DNA of 64,000 bases from Streptomyces flavidovirens DSM 40150 (lineage in GTDB: Bacteria > Actinomycetota > Actinomycetes > Streptomycetales > Streptomycetaceae), in assembly GCF_000429085.1 (NCBI RefSeq), contig NZ_AUBE01000023.1, forward strand, positions 1-64,000, read 5' to 3'. Position numbers and translations under genes: made by a program. This document shows positions 15,632 through 24,341 of this stretch, piece by piece. The notes beneath the pieces are model-generated. The model was not told the DNA's origin, ran no database searches, and saw nothing but the letters and a program-made list of their open reading frames with translations. How positions within the stretch are numbered: the first letter of the stretch is position 1; each line of letters opens with the position of its first letter.

Positions 15632-16164
15632 TACTCAGCGACCTTCCCGGCGTTGTAGCGGTCGGCGAGCTCGTCGCGGGTCGCCCGGTCGGCGTCCTCC
15701 TCAGACATGCCCTGACCGATCGCGTACGCCTTCCAGTCCGCCTTGCTGGCCTTGCGCGTCGGCGGGTTGTCCTGCGGCTCCACCTCGGTCACCGGCACCA
15801 GGCCGTCACCGCTGGGGTCGGCGACGACCGGGGGCGCGCCGATACCCGGTGCGACGACCTCGGGGCCGTGTGGGTTCGCTGCGCCCGCGTTTGACGGCGG
15901 GACGTCACCCGGACGCGGGTCGACCGCAGCGTCCCGCAGCGGCGATGTGTCGCCCACGTGGCGCACGAACCGCGGGTCGGCCACCGGCGTGACACGGGCG
16001 GCGGGCGGCGGGTCGGTCATGGTCTGGCCGTCAACCGTGTACCCGGCGCCCTGGCAGTACGAGATGACGGCGAGGCTGTCGGTCTCCGCCACGCCGTCCT
16101 GGAAGTGGATGCCGCCGGGGCCGGGACCGGTGTAGGTCTTGTCCGGCGATTCGATGCGTGCCAT
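15631..16164 (-). CDS. hypothetical head-region protein
   Basis: The 177-aa protein has a small N-terminal domain, a long disordered Pro/Gly/Asp-rich middle (about 55-130) and a C-terminal helical part (W-K-A-Y-A-I-G-Q-G-M-S-E-E-D-A-D) resembling a short HeH/SAP-like fold. It directly follows the major capsid gene. A head decoration or packaging accessory role is possible; the family was not recognised. Confidence 0.5.
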   Translation of the reverse strand: MARIESPDKTYTGPGPGGIHFQDGVAETDSLAVISYCQGAGYTVDGQTMTDPPPAARVTPVADPRFVRHVGDTSPLRDAAVDPRPGDVPPSNAGAANPHGPEVVAPGIGAPPVVADPSGDGLVPVTEVEPQDNPPTRKASKADWKAYAIGQGMSEEDADRATRDELADRYNAGKVAE

Positions 16165-16177
16165 GTCAGTGCCCCTC

Positions 16178-17182
16178 TCAGGCGGACTTGATGTTGCGGA
16201 AAACCCCGGCGGCCTTGGTGGCCTTCAGGACGACCGCGAGCGGCCCCATTTCGACCTCGCCGGTCTTGACCGCGCCGGCGCGGTTGAAGTCGGGCAGCCA
16301 CGTCTCGACGAGGTCGCCGACGATCGACGCCCCGTGGAATCCGTCCATGCCGTAGCGGACGGCGTACAGGTCACCAAGGTTGGAGATGGAACCACCGGCG
16401 CCGCCGCCGTCGGTGTCGCGGGAGACGAGGCCGATCACGTCGTTGTTGGACCCGGCCTTCGACTTCAGGTCGACGAGGTCGATCCCGTTGTAACGGGTGA
16501 TCGGACGGCCGAAAGCGTCCTCACTCTTCTCGTACTGGTCGCTCCAGACAGCGAGGGTCTTGAAGTAGGCGAGGGTCTTGCGGTTCCCGTAGATCACGTC
16601 TGGGATTTCGTCGAGGGTGGCGAGCCACGAGTCGACGTGCCGAAGCTGGGTGAGCGCCGCGGCCTTGTCGGCGACGGTCGTCCAGTCGACGTATCCGGCG
16701 GCGACGCCGTTGTTGAGCGGCAGGTACTCGGTCGCGGTGCCCGTCAAGATCTTCGACAGGCCGTCGAAGCCGTTCGCGTCGACAGCCGTGTCCCCGTTGA
16801 TCACGACATCGGCGAACTTCGCCCGCGCCGCCTTGATCTTCTGGGACATGTTCAGCGCGACCGCACCCGACGCCGCAGCGCCGAGCCGGGCGACCACACG
16901 GTCCACCTGGAAGCTACCGCCGAGGGGCTTAAGGTCCACGGTGTACCGCTGCGTGGTGACCTCGGTCGGGGTGTACTCACTGTTGATCGCACGGAAGTCC
17001 GCCGACACCTGCGTGATCAGGCGCCGGTATCCGTACGTGAGGGTGTCGCCGCCGGTCGGGGACACGACGTCGTCGAAGGTCATCCGGTTGAGGATGTCCG
17101 AGCTCTTCTGGAACTCGTCGATGACGTTGACGTCCACGTCGTCCTGCGCGTTGAGCTTCGCCTCCGCAAGGGTGACGGGCAT
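16178..17182 (-). CDS. major capsid protein (HK97 fold)
   Basis: The 334-aa protein follows the scaffold gene. It shows the usual capsid pattern: a helical N-arm, then L-T-Y-G-Y-R-R-L, T-x-Q-R-Y-T-V-D-L-K-P-L-G-G-S-F-Q-V-D-R, N-G-D-x-x-V-D-A-N-G-F-D-G-L and the C-terminal V-V-L-K-A-T-K-A-A. It forms the icosahedral shell. Confidence 0.9.
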   Translation of the reverse strand: MPVTLAEAKLNAQDDVDVNVIDEFQKSSDILNRMTFDDVVSPTGGDTLTYGYRRLITQVSADFRAINSEYTPTEVTTQRYTVDLKPLGGSFQVDRVVARLGAAASGAVALNMSQKIKAARAKFADVVINGDTAVDANGFDGLSKILTGTATEYLPLNNGVAAGYVDWTTVADKAAALTQLRHVDSWLATLDEIPDVIYGNRKTLAYFKTLAVWSDQYEKSEDAFGRPITRYNGIDLVDLKSKAGSNNDVIGLVSRDTDGGGAGGSISNLGDLYAVRYGMDGFHGASIVGDLVETWLPDFNRAGAVKTGEVEMGPLAVVLKATKAAGVFRNIKSA

Positions 17183-17199
17183 GAGGTGCTCCTAGGGTT

Positions 17200-18009
17200 T
17201 CAGCCGCCCATCTGGGCGGCGATGGCGTCGTGCAGTGAGGTGGGGCGGTTCTTGGTGCCGGGCCCGCCGGCGAAGTCGCCCCCGCCCCGCCGTCCGAGCG
17301 CCTGGCCCGTGCGGAGCTGCTGGTTGTTGTCGACGGCGGCCTTGATCGCGTCGTCGAGCTTGGTGGCGAAGTCCGCTGCTGAGGGGTCCAGCCCCTTGAC
17401 GGACTCCAGGAAGCTGCGGGAGTCGAGCAGGGCTGCCGGGTTAGCGTCGTGCTTCCCGGCGGCCTTGTAGGCGGCCAGCTCGATGGACAGGGCCCGGTTT
17501 GTGCCCTCCAGCTCACCGATGCGGCCGGTCTGGGTCGTGATGGTCCGGGTGAGCTCGGCAGGGTCGGCAGGCTTGTCGTCCTTGACGAGTCCGAGGGCCT
17601 TCCCGATCTCCTGCGCCAGCTCCTGACGCGCTTCGTTCGCCGCGTTCTGCTTGGCGGTCGTGCGCGCCTTGCCGGCCTCCGAGCGTGCGTCGGTGAGGGC
17701 CTTCTGAGCCCAGGGCGGCAGGGACTTGATGTCCTCGCTGCCGTCGTTGCCCTTGCCCTCTCCGGACGCTGATCCGGACTGTCCGGACTGCTGTCCGCCC
17801 TGGCCAGAGCTCTGCCCCCCGGACCCGGCACCTGCCTGTCCGGAGCCTCCGGACTCACCGGATCCGGACTGTCCGCCGGATCCGGACTCGCCTGCGCCCT
17901 CGCCGCTGCCACCCGCGATGGCGTAGATCGGCGATCCGCTGCGGCGCCAGCCCAGGATCGTCCCAGCGGCGTGCGAGGCGAGCGGGTGTCGGAAAGGGGT
18001 GGTGTGCAT
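17200..18009 (-). CDS. capsid scaffolding protein
   Basis: The 269-aa protein has a Gly/Ser/Gln-rich disordered region (about 32-85), a long charged coiled coil (about 95-180) and a conserved-looking C-terminus. This is the normal layout of siphophage scaffolds, encoded just before the capsid gene. It should guide procapsid assembly and then be lost. The ATG with GGAGGG upstream was chosen over a longer frame. Confidence 0.8.
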   Translation of the reverse strand: MHTTPFRHPLASHAAGTILGWRRSGSPIYAIAGGSGEGAGESGSGGQSGSGESGGSGQAGAGSGGQSSGQGGQQSGQSGSASGEGKGNDGSEDIKSLPPWAQKALTDARSEAGKARTTAKQNAANEARQELAQEIGKALGLVKDDKPADPAELTRTITTQTGRIGELEGTNRALSIELAAYKAAGKHDANPAALLDSRSFLESVKGLDPSAADFATKLDDAIKAAVDNNQQLRTGQALGRRGGGDFAGGPGTKNRPTSLHDAIAAQMGG

Positions 18010-18079
18010 GTGCCCTCCAGGGGCGCATCGGGCCCGCGCCAGGCGGGCGAGAGGCATGGCTCCGACGTACTGTCGGCTC

Positions 18080-18277
18080 ATGGCAATTTCAGTCGTTCTT
18101 ACGTCGCAGTCCTGGAAGGTCGGGGCTGAGCAGTCCCCGTCTTTCCCGGAGGACCATCGCGGAGTCGTTGCTGGCGGCGTGCTGGCCGTCCAAAATGCCG
18201 AAGGTGCCATCGTCGTCATGTACGGCGCGGGGGCCTGGGCTGAGGCCAGAGGGGACGTGAGGTTCAGAGCGGGCTAG
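18080..18277 (+). CDS. doubtful 65-aa plus-strand ORF
   Basis: This frame in the 260-base gap between scaffold and MuF genes reads M-A-I-S-V-V-L-T-S-Q-S-W-K. Its codon use is less GC-biased than its neighbours, it lacks a ribosome binding site and it opposes all surrounding genes. A minus-strand alternative over 18089-18273 has good third-position GC but no start codon. I cannot decide whether either is real. Confidence 0.25.
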   Translation: MAISVVLTSQSWKVGAEQSPSFPEDHRGVVAGGVLAVQNAEGAIVVMYGAGAWAEARGDVRFRAG

Positions 18278-19413
18278 CGCGCTGCACCGATCTGCTCGCG
18301 GGCAGGCTTGCGGCGTAGGTGCGGGTGGGCGGCGACGTGCTTGCGCTGCTCCGCCTGCCACGCACGGACCTTCGCGTTCGCACGCGCGCGGGTCTGCTCG
18401 TCCATGGCGACCGCCGTCCGCCTTTTCCAGGCGCGGATGTGCCTCTCAATCTCCCGCTGCCGCTGCGTGTCCTCGTACGTCGTGCCGGGCGTCGCGTGGT
18501 GCGGTGGCCGGCTCGTCACACCAGGCAGATACGCGGCCAAGCTGTGACGGCAGTTCGGATGAAACAGGCCGGCCGCGCGCGCCTCGGTGAGGCTTCCGGC
18601 GACGTGAACAGCGACCGTGCGGGTGCGGGCGAGAAGCCGTGTCGACTGGATCGTGTGCTCGGCGCGGATCGTGTGCGGTCCGGACTGCCGCCCCAGGGTG
18701 AGGACTTCCCCCTCCCACTGGCGACACAAGGGGCACTCCAGCGGCGCATCGGAGACGATGACCAGTCCCACTCGGATCTCCGCGAGGGCGTCGATGTGTC
18801 CCTCGATCGCGGCGCGCGCGGTGACGGAGCGGACGGCCATCTCCGCGTAGCTGGCCAGCTCCCAGGAGCGGCCGGCGGAGTCGACGAAGCCAGTGACGCC
18901 GCGCTGGGCGAACTGGTCAAGGGCCCGCTGCGACGCCTGGCGTCGAGTGAGGCCGCCCAGGAGTACGGAGGCGGAAGAACGGGAAACAACTGACCGGTAG
19001 GTGTCCAGCACGGCGCGCGTGATTCGTACGTACAGCGGGCGAGTGTCCTCGGCGTACGACGCGGCCAGCCGGTCAACGGCAGGCGCTCCAGGGAGCACCC
19101 GGCGGGCTTGTAGTTCCCGGCCGATGTCCAGCGCGCCCAGCTCGGCGACGGCCGCTTGCCGGCCCCGCCCGTATGCCTGGGCGAGCGCGACCGCTACGGC
19201 TCCGTTCGCGTCGGTCTGGAGCGCGGTGGCGATCTCCTCCACGGCGGCCCGAAGGTCCCCGATGCTGCGGAGCTTGATCTCCGCCCACAACGGGGAGTCG
19301 ATGCCCTGCTCCAGCGCGGCCCGAAGCTTGTCCAGGAGCGCCAGCTCGGCATCCTCGTACAGCACGGTGACCGCGGCTGCGAGATCCTCAGCGAGCGCCG
19401 GGGAGACTGGCAT
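18274..19413 (-). CDS. minor capsid / MuF-like protein (phage_min_cap2)
   Basis: The 379-aa, mainly helical protein has a C-P-L-C-R-Q-W-E-G-E-V-L motif and, further on, G-L-F-H-P-N-C-R-H-S-L-A-A-Y. This Cys/His pair signature marks Phage_min_cap2/MuF proteins that ride with the portal. A 26-base overlap with the portal gene suggests coupled translation. Confidence 0.85.
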   Translation of the reverse strand: MPVSPALAEDLAAAVTVLYEDAELALLDKLRAALEQGIDSPLWAEIKLRSIGDLRAAVEEIATALQTDANGAVAVALAQAYGRGRQAAVAELGALDIGRELQARRVLPGAPAVDRLAASYAEDTRPLYVRITRAVLDTYRSVVSRSSASVLLGGLTRRQASQRALDQFAQRGVTGFVDSAGRSWELASYAEMAVRSVTARAAIEGHIDALAEIRVGLVIVSDAPLECPLCRQWEGEVLTLGRQSGPHTIRAEHTIQSTRLLARTRTVAVHVAGSLTEARAAGLFHPNCRHSLAAYLPGVTSRPPHHATPGTTYEDTQRQREIERHIRAWKRRTAVAMDEQTRARANAKVRAWQAEQRKHVAAHPHLRRKPAREQIGAAR

Positions 19414-20938
19414 CCTTCGCCTCCTCTCCACCCTGGCCGAACCCCGGTGCTCCGGGGCCCTCGGCGCCGGTCATCATCGGATCGGCGACCAGCTGCCCGG
19501 TCTCCTTCAAGATCCGGTCGGTCTCCTCGCGGACGGCCGTGTCGTCCAGGTCGGGATTGCGTAGCCGCACTTTTGCTTCGGTGCTGATGGCCTGCGCGCG
19601 GGCGAGTAGCTCGATGGTCTCGGCGAGCGCCTTCGGGTCCTCGCTGACGGAGTCGCCGAACTCGATGCGCGGCCGCGACGGCGTGACGCTGCTGAATCCC
19701 AGTCGCTTGTCGAGCTGGAGGACTGCGAACGCGAGGTCGCCGAGGGGCGGCTTCTGGTATCCGGCCTTCTGATCACGGGTGATCATGCTCTTGCGCTCGC
19801 GGGCGACAACTTCCGTCGCTGTGACGGCCGTCGAGTCGCCAAGCCCAAAGGATTGTGCCGAGTAGCCAGCCGCCTGGACGGCTTGCCGCGTCAGGGCATT
19901 CCAGGTCTGCTCATGCTCCTGCACTCGGATCGCGAACTGGTTGAGCGTCAGGCCTTCGCCGGACGTCGGGGAGGCGTTGATGCCGGTCCAGACCTCTCGG
20001 TCGTCGTCGAAGAACGCACCCTCGCCCGGCCCGAGGTTGGTGAGCATTCCGTTGGGCGCGATGATGCGGGACTTGGCGAGCTTGATGTCCCGCATCCACG
20101 ACGTGTAAGTCTCGTCGAGGCTCATGAACAGGTCCCGGACGCCGTCCGACTGCCAGTCGCTGCGCCCGAGCATCGAGCCGCGGTACTTCCGGTTGGGCCG
20201 AATGTTGGGCACGTAGACGGCGGTCAGGCCCTTGATGCCGGTGCTGATGGTGTCGCCGGGGCCGTCCGCGTCAAGGGATTCGGCGATCGGCTCCAGGGAC
20301 GTGTCTTCGGACAGCGGTACCCGGTGCCCGAGGTTCGACTGCGTGCCCTGGTAGAGAGCATGCAGGATTTTGCCGGGTTCGTGGCGCTCCAGGTGCCGCA
20401 GGACGATCGCCCCGTCGTTTTGCACCTCGCGCCACATGGTGACGCCGGTCAGGATGCCGTATGAGAAGTCCGGCAGGGCGCCGTCGGCGTGCGCGGCGGT
20501 GATCAGGGGCCGGTCTGCCAGGTCCAGGTTCCAGGTGGCTCGCAGAACCCCACCGCCAAGAGCGGAAGTTACCTCGGCGCTCTCTCGCAGGACGTTGTTC
20601 AGCCCGCCCTCGTCGGTGATCTTGTCCCATCGCTCCTGCGTGGCGTCGTCCTCGAACGTGAACGTCGGCGGCTCGGAGTACAGCAGGGAGGCGGAGGTGG
20701 CGGCGATGTCCTCAGCGAGCGGGACATGCAGGCGACCGTCCTTCTTCCCGAACGGCTTGGGGCGCTCCCAGAACCGCCAGGGCCGGCCGTTCTCGTCGCG
20801 CCGGTTGTCGGGGGTGCCGTACGCCTTTGCGAGCTTCTTCCGGTCGCCGCTGTACCAGGCGTCTTCGATGCGCATGTCGGCGAGCTGCTCGGCGTACTGC
20901 TTCGGCGGCCACGGGACGTTGTTCTCAGGCAGGGGCAT
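19388..20938 (-). CDS. portal protein
   Basis: The 516-aa protein has the SPP1/gp6-type portal pattern: N-terminal R-L-H-V-P-L-A-E-D-I-A-A-T-S-A-S-L-L-Y-S-E-P-P, a wing domain, then S-L-D-E-T-Y-T-S-W-M-R-D-I-K-L-A-K and the C-terminal T-A-T-E-V-V-A-R-E-R-K-S. It forms the dodecameric DNA entry ring and lies between terminase and MuF. Confidence 0.9.
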   Translation of the reverse strand: MPLPENNVPWPPKQYAEQLADMRIEDAWYSGDRKKLAKAYGTPDNRRDENGRPWRFWERPKPFGKKDGRLHVPLAEDIAATSASLLYSEPPTFTFEDDATQERWDKITDEGGLNNVLRESAEVTSALGGGVLRATWNLDLADRPLITAAHADGALPDFSYGILTGVTMWREVQNDGAIVLRHLERHEPGKILHALYQGTQSNLGHRVPLSEDTSLEPIAESLDADGPGDTISTGIKGLTAVYVPNIRPNRKYRGSMLGRSDWQSDGVRDLFMSLDETYTSWMRDIKLAKSRIIAPNGMLTNLGPGEGAFFDDDREVWTGINASPTSGEGLTLNQFAIRVQEHEQTWNALTRQAVQAAGYSAQSFGLGDSTAVTATEVVARERKSMITRDQKAGYQKPPLGDLAFAVLQLDKRLGFSSVTPSRPRIEFGDSVSEDPKALAETIELLARAQAISTEAKVRLRNPDLDDTAVREETDRILKETGQLVADPMMTGAEGPGAPGFGQGGEEAKDASLPGAR

Positions 20939-21122
20939 CGGGCGTGTCCTCCTGCATCCTGGCGTCCATCTCGTTGGCAGTGGCTCGCAGGGCGGCAGCG
21001 ATGTCCGTCAGGGTCAGCGTCGCCATTCCGGTGCTGTCCACAGACACGACCACTTCGCCGATTTGAGTCTCGCTCCCGTTACCGACGCGCAGGTACACCG
21101 GGATGGGCAGCGTCGCAGCCAT
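20925..21122 (-). CDS. 65-aa hypothetical packaging-region protein
   Basis: A small beta-rich protein (I-P-V-Y-L-R-V-G-N-G-S, I-G-E-V-V-V-S-V-D) with a helical C-terminus, between terminase and portal and overlapping the portal start by 14 bases. It resembles the next gene upstream in size and strand pattern. The function is unknown. Confidence 0.5.
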   Translation of the reverse strand: MAATLPIPVYLRVGNGSETQIGEVVVSVDSTGMATLTLTDIAAALRATANEMDARMQEDTPDAPA

Positions 21123-21325
21123 CAGGCGGCCTCCTCGGATTCCACTTCCTGTGCGCCTTGTCGAACGTCTACTTCGTGGGCGAGGAGTTCGATGATGATG
21201 AGGGGCCGACAGTTCGCCTCCGTGCGTACGGTCACAGCGCGTACGCCAGGAATGGGCTGTCCGTCCAGCTCGACAGTGCCGTGGCCGCTCGCGTTGAGCC
21301 TGACCTTGGCCAGCTTCGGGATCAC
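21122..21325 (-). CDS. 67-aa hypothetical packaging-region protein
   Basis: A small protein with V-R-L-N-A-S-G-H-G-T-V-E-L-D-G-Q-P-I-P-G-V-R-A-V-T-V, a repeating beta-hairpin phrase. The GTG start overlaps the terminase stop (GTGA), so it is coupled to it. Similar small proteins between terminase and portal are common in streptomycete prophages; none has a known role that I can name. Confidence 0.5.
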   Translation of the reverse strand: MIPKLAKVRLNASGHGTVELDGQPIPGVRAVTVRTEANCRPLIIIELLAHEVDVRQGAQEVESEEAA

Positions 21326-22608
21326 GCGGCCACCTCCTCGTAGTCGATCAGGCCGCGCCACTCGTGCGCGGTGCTGTGCAGGGCGTACCGGAGGGCGTCC
21401 GCGCTGTGGTCGTCCATCTTCAACGGCCGGTCCTCACCACGCTCGGCCGCCTTCTCGTCCCAGGCGTAGCCGGGCAGCTCCCCGAGCAGACCGGTACAGG
21501 AGCGGTGGACGCGGAGCAGACCGGAGCCCAGCGCCACGGACACGGACCGGATGCCGTCGAGGACGTCGTTGACGGCCGGGGCGATGCCGGGGACGCGTTC
21601 GGTCCACAGCTGGTTCATGAAGGACGCCGCGGACGGGTCCACGAAGATCCACTCGGGCCGTACGCCGCGCGCTGCGCCTTGCTCGCCCGGCCGGCGGACC
21701 GACGCGAGCCACTGCCGCACTCCGGCGCTGTACTGGGCGTCCGTGAGCTGCCGTAGGGCCGTTTTGGAGTCGTGCCGGTACTCGGACACGGCGTACAGGT
21801 GGTTGTCCTCGCCCTGCCCTATGAGCACGGCGGAGAACGGGTTGACGGTGCCGTAGTCGATGCCCACGGCGGTCCAGCGACGCATGTACGGCAGGAGGTC
21901 GACGACGTGCCGGTCCTCGTCGAACATGTCGTAGACCGCACCGCTGGCCAAGCACCACTCGCCGAGGATGAACCGCTTGTACCAGAGGCCGATGTACTGG
22001 GCTTTCAGGCGGGCGACGAACCCAGGGTCCAACGTCGGGTTGTCGTCCAGGGTGAAGTGCCAGTTCGTCAGGCCCACCTCAGCGCCGCGGAGGATGAAGT
22101 CCTTCCGGAGCCAGTGAAAGGGCCCGTCAGGGTTCGTCGTGGCCAGGAGCCGGGACTCCGCGCCCACTCGGAGGCGGGACAGCAGCATCATCCAGAACGA
22201 ATGCGGGAGCAGCGTGGCCTCGTCGACGTAGGCGAGGGCGATCGTCGCACCGCGGATGCGTCCCTCCGCGCGAGCGTCGCTCGCGCCGACCAGGTGGACC
22301 GTGCGGCCGAGGATGACGGCCGTGGTGGACCCGGTGGTGTGGTGGACGTGGCGCGCCAGGGGGCCGAACAGGTGGCTGCTCTGGAGCGGGTCCAACAGGT
22401 TGCGCTCGATGGTCTGGAGCGTCCGGCCCACGATGACGATCAGCCCGTGGTCGGGGGCCACCGTAAGCCGGATCAAGAACGCCAACAGGGACGCGATGGT
22501 CTTGCCCGACGAGACAGCCCCCGACCACAGGGCTATCGGCGCGTCCTGCGACTCGACAACCGACGCAATCTGCTTCGGGGACAGGGGCAGCGGGACGTCA
22601 CGGAGCAT
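21322..22608 (-). CDS. terL: terminase large subunit
   Basis: The 428-aa protein has Walker A G-A-V-S-S-G-K-T (residues 30-37), Walker B A-L-A-Y-V-D-E-A (near 123-131) and a C-terminal RNase H-like nuclease half containing G-I-D-Y-G and M-D-D-H-S-A-D-A-L-R-Y. It is the packaging motor and DNA-cutting enzyme. The ATG at 22608 has AGGGGG 6 bases upstream; a GTG one codon earlier is the alternative. Confidence 0.92.
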   Translation of the reverse strand: MLRDVPLPLSPKQIASVVESQDAPIALWSGAVSSGKTIASLLAFLIRLTVAPDHGLIVIVGRTLQTIERNLLDPLQSSHLFGPLARHVHHTTGSTTAVILGRTVHLVGASDARAEGRIRGATIALAYVDEATLLPHSFWMMLLSRLRVGAESRLLATTNPDGPFHWLRKDFILRGAEVGLTNWHFTLDDNPTLDPGFVARLKAQYIGLWYKRFILGEWCLASGAVYDMFDEDRHVVDLLPYMRRWTAVGIDYGTVNPFSAVLIGQGEDNHLYAVSEYRHDSKTALRQLTDAQYSAGVRQWLASVRRPGEQGAARGVRPEWIFVDPSAASFMNQLWTERVPGIAPAVNDVLDGIRSVSVALGSGLLRVHRSCTGLLGELPGYAWDEKAAERGEDRPLKMDDHSADALRYALHSTAHEWRGLIDYEEVAA

Positions 22609-23140
22609 CACCGTCCCCCTCGCCTGCGGCCTCCTGCGCCCGCTGCCCGCGGTACACGTCAGCCAGGCCGCTCATGAGCTGGCCGACCATGGAGCGGGCC
22701 TGCTCGGCTCCTCCGTCGTCGGTCGGCGGGACCAGGCGCAGCGACTGCGCGGCGGCCGCGGTGGCCGCGGTCATCAACTGCCGCTTGTCGGAGGCCGGCG
22801 GCTCGTCGACGGGCCGCTCGTTGTAGGTGTTCTCCTTGCCGCCGAAGCTGTAGACCACCGACGGCTCCCACACCTGCGCGGAGAGGCGCAGCGCGTCGTC
22901 TACGAGGGCGTCGGCGAGGATGGTGCGCTTCTCTTCCAAGTCCGCCTTGCGGGCGCGGGTGGCTTCCTCGGTGGCGGTGCGGTCGAAGGACAGGTTCATC
23001 CTCGCGGCGTGGACGCTGATGGTGCGCAGCCCGCGGTTCATGCGGCGGGCGATCTCGTTGCGGCCGTGGCCTTCCGCGTGGAGGCGCCGCAGGGTTTCCA
23101 GCTCTTCCTCGGTCACTGGGTTCGTGGTCTGGTTCGCCAC
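22598..23140 (-). CDS. terS: terminase small subunit
   Basis: The 180-aa protein has an N-terminal HTH (E-E-E-L-E-T-L-R-R-L-H-A-E-G-H-G-R-N-E-I-A-R-R-M-N-R-G), a helical oligomerisation middle and a flexible acidic tail. It overlaps terL by 11 bases. It should recognise the packaging site, which may lie in the structured 380-base gap directly upstream. The GTG was chosen for GGAGG 5 bases upstream. Confidence 0.8.
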   Translation of the reverse strand: MANQTTNPVTEEELETLRRLHAEGHGRNEIARRMNRGLRTISVHAARMNLSFDRTATEEATRARKADLEEKRTILADALVDDALRLSAQVWEPSVVYSFGGKENTYNERPVDEPPASDKRQLMTAATAAAAQSLRLVPPTDDGGAEQARSMVGQLMSGLADVYRGQRAQEAAGEGDGDAP

Positions 23141-23161
23141 GGTCACCTCCGGGCACGCAAA

Positions 23162-23184
23162 AGCCCCCGCTGGTGGCGGGGGCT
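23162..23184 (-). terminator. hairpin before terS
   Basis: A perfect 9-bp stem (AGCCCCCGC with GCGGGGGCT), followed on the minus strand by TTTTGCGTG. It would limit entry of upstream transcripts into the late operon. Confidence 0.75.
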
Positions 23185-23442
23185 GGTGTCTTTGTTTCCG
23201 GGCATGCCGGATCTGCGGTCAGGATGACGGATGATCGCGAGTTTTGCAACTACATCCGTAGTGGGGAATGAGAGCGCCCCGCCGGGTGGAGGCGACGGGG
23301 CGCTAGTACGGGCGCGCCGAGCGGTAGGCCGACGTATCTCGGCTGTACCGCTACGCGCTACAAACGCGCAGTGGCCCCTACGCGCACCGTGCGGGCGACG
23401 GTACGCCGGTACCCCGCCTGTGTGTAGCCCTTGAACGCAAGA

Positions 23443-23477
23443 GAGGTCCCTCCACAGCACCCCTGTGGAGGGACCTC
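23443..23477 (-). terminator. strong hairpin terminator
   Basis: A perfect 15-bp stem (GAGGTCCCTCCACAG with its complement) and a 5-base loop, 45 bases past the stop of the 44-aa gene. It probably ends the early transcript before the late region. Confidence 0.8.
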
Positions 23478-23521
23478 ATGCCGGGCGTTACCCGGCGCGC
23501 AGCTGCCAGTGTGGCAGGCGG

Positions 23522-23656
23522 TCAGCGCTTCTCGTCAGGCTTCGGCTGAACGGGCTTGGTGTATCCGCCGGTGCTGCCCGCGTACTGCCGGGAGTGCTGC
23601 GGCTCGGCCTCGGCCCGCTTCTCGTCGCGGGTGGGCATGGTCTTGCGGAGTGCCAT
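23522..23656 (-). CDS. 44-aa basic peptide
   Basis: The peptide begins M-A-L-R-K-T-M-P-T-R-D-E-K-R and is fully hydrophilic. Its ATG has AGGA 6 bases upstream. It is the last gene before the strong terminator. The family was not recognised, but composition and the ribosome site support it. Confidence 0.5.
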   Translation of the reverse strand: MALRKTMPTRDEKRAEAEPQHSRQYAGSTGGYTKPVQPKPDEKR

Positions 23657-23819
23657 GATCGGTCCTGTCTCGTGTGATCGGGATGGGAACCGGGGCGGCC
23701 GTTCGCCTGGCAGTGAGCCGGCCGCCCTGGGGTCTCGGTGAGCGCAACGCCCGGTAGATGGCGGGTAGATCCGCCGGTAGACGGCGGTAGAAACCGCAGG
23801 TAGATGCGGGGTAGACGGC

Positions 23820-24341
23820 CTACGCGGCGGTCTCGTCAACCACGGCGGGGGAAGGGGCCGTCAGGTCCTCCCGGTGCACCCCCCACGTCACCCGCTTGTC
23901 CACCTTCACGGACCGCCGGACGGGCACCCCAAGGGCCCCCAGGCGAGTGCGGAGATCGCCCACCGTCCAGCCCATTCCGTGGCCCCTCTCCTGGAGGTGT
24001 GCCAGGGCGGTGGACAGGTGCACCCCGGTGCGGTCCCCGACGAGGTCCCGGAGGAGCTCGCGGACGGCCTCCACATCGGGCTCCGCGGGGGGCTCGTCGG
24101 CGGCCTCGGTGGTGGGTGCGGAGCGCCACGCGGCGCGCATCCACAGGCCGGTGATCAGCCACAGCAGCGACGGCACCGCACGGACCATTCGCCACGCCAG
24201 GTAGGCGCCCCCGAGGAGCAGGCACAGGCGCACCACGGAGCCGGGTCGCGACCCTGCTGCCCGCACCCACGCGGCCGCGCCCCGCACGAGAGCGGTCGTG
24301 CCGCGGCTGAGGCGGTCGGCCGCCCGCTGGTGCCACCTCAC
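23820..24341 (-). CDS. membrane protein with C-terminal winged-helix-like domain
   Basis: The 173-aa protein has membrane helices at about 35-70 and a soluble C-terminal domain (about 88-170): V-E-A-V-R-E-L-L-R-D-L-V-G-D-R-T-G-V-H-L-S, then W-T-V-G-D-L-R-T-R-L-G-A-L-G. That pattern resembles the winged-helix tails of TraB/FtsK and Spd proteins. The GTG overlaps the upstream stop (GTGA). It is the last gene of a four-gene membrane cluster. The function is unknown. Confidence 0.6.
   Translation of the reverse strand: MRWHQRAADRLSRGTTALVRGAAAWVRAAGSRPGSVVRLCLLLGGAYLAWRMVRAVPSLLWLITGLWMRAAWRSAPTTEAADEPPAEPDVEAVRELLRDLVGDRTGVHLSTALAHLQERGHGMGWTVGDLRTRLGALGVPVRRSVKVDKRVTWGVHREDLTAPSPAVVDETAA

Larger units (their letters stand above)
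23141..23521. other. structured gene-free region: candidate packaging (cos/pac) site
   Basis: It contains a hairpin at 23162-23184, a 9-bp stem at 23273-23304, a two-part stem-loop at 23320-23352 (AGCGGTA..TACCGCT around GCCGA..TCGGC), three ACGCGC repeats (23353, 23364, 23380) and a 15-bp hairpin at 23443-23477. Its position just upstream of terS is where siphophages usually keep cos or pac. Confidence 0.45.
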
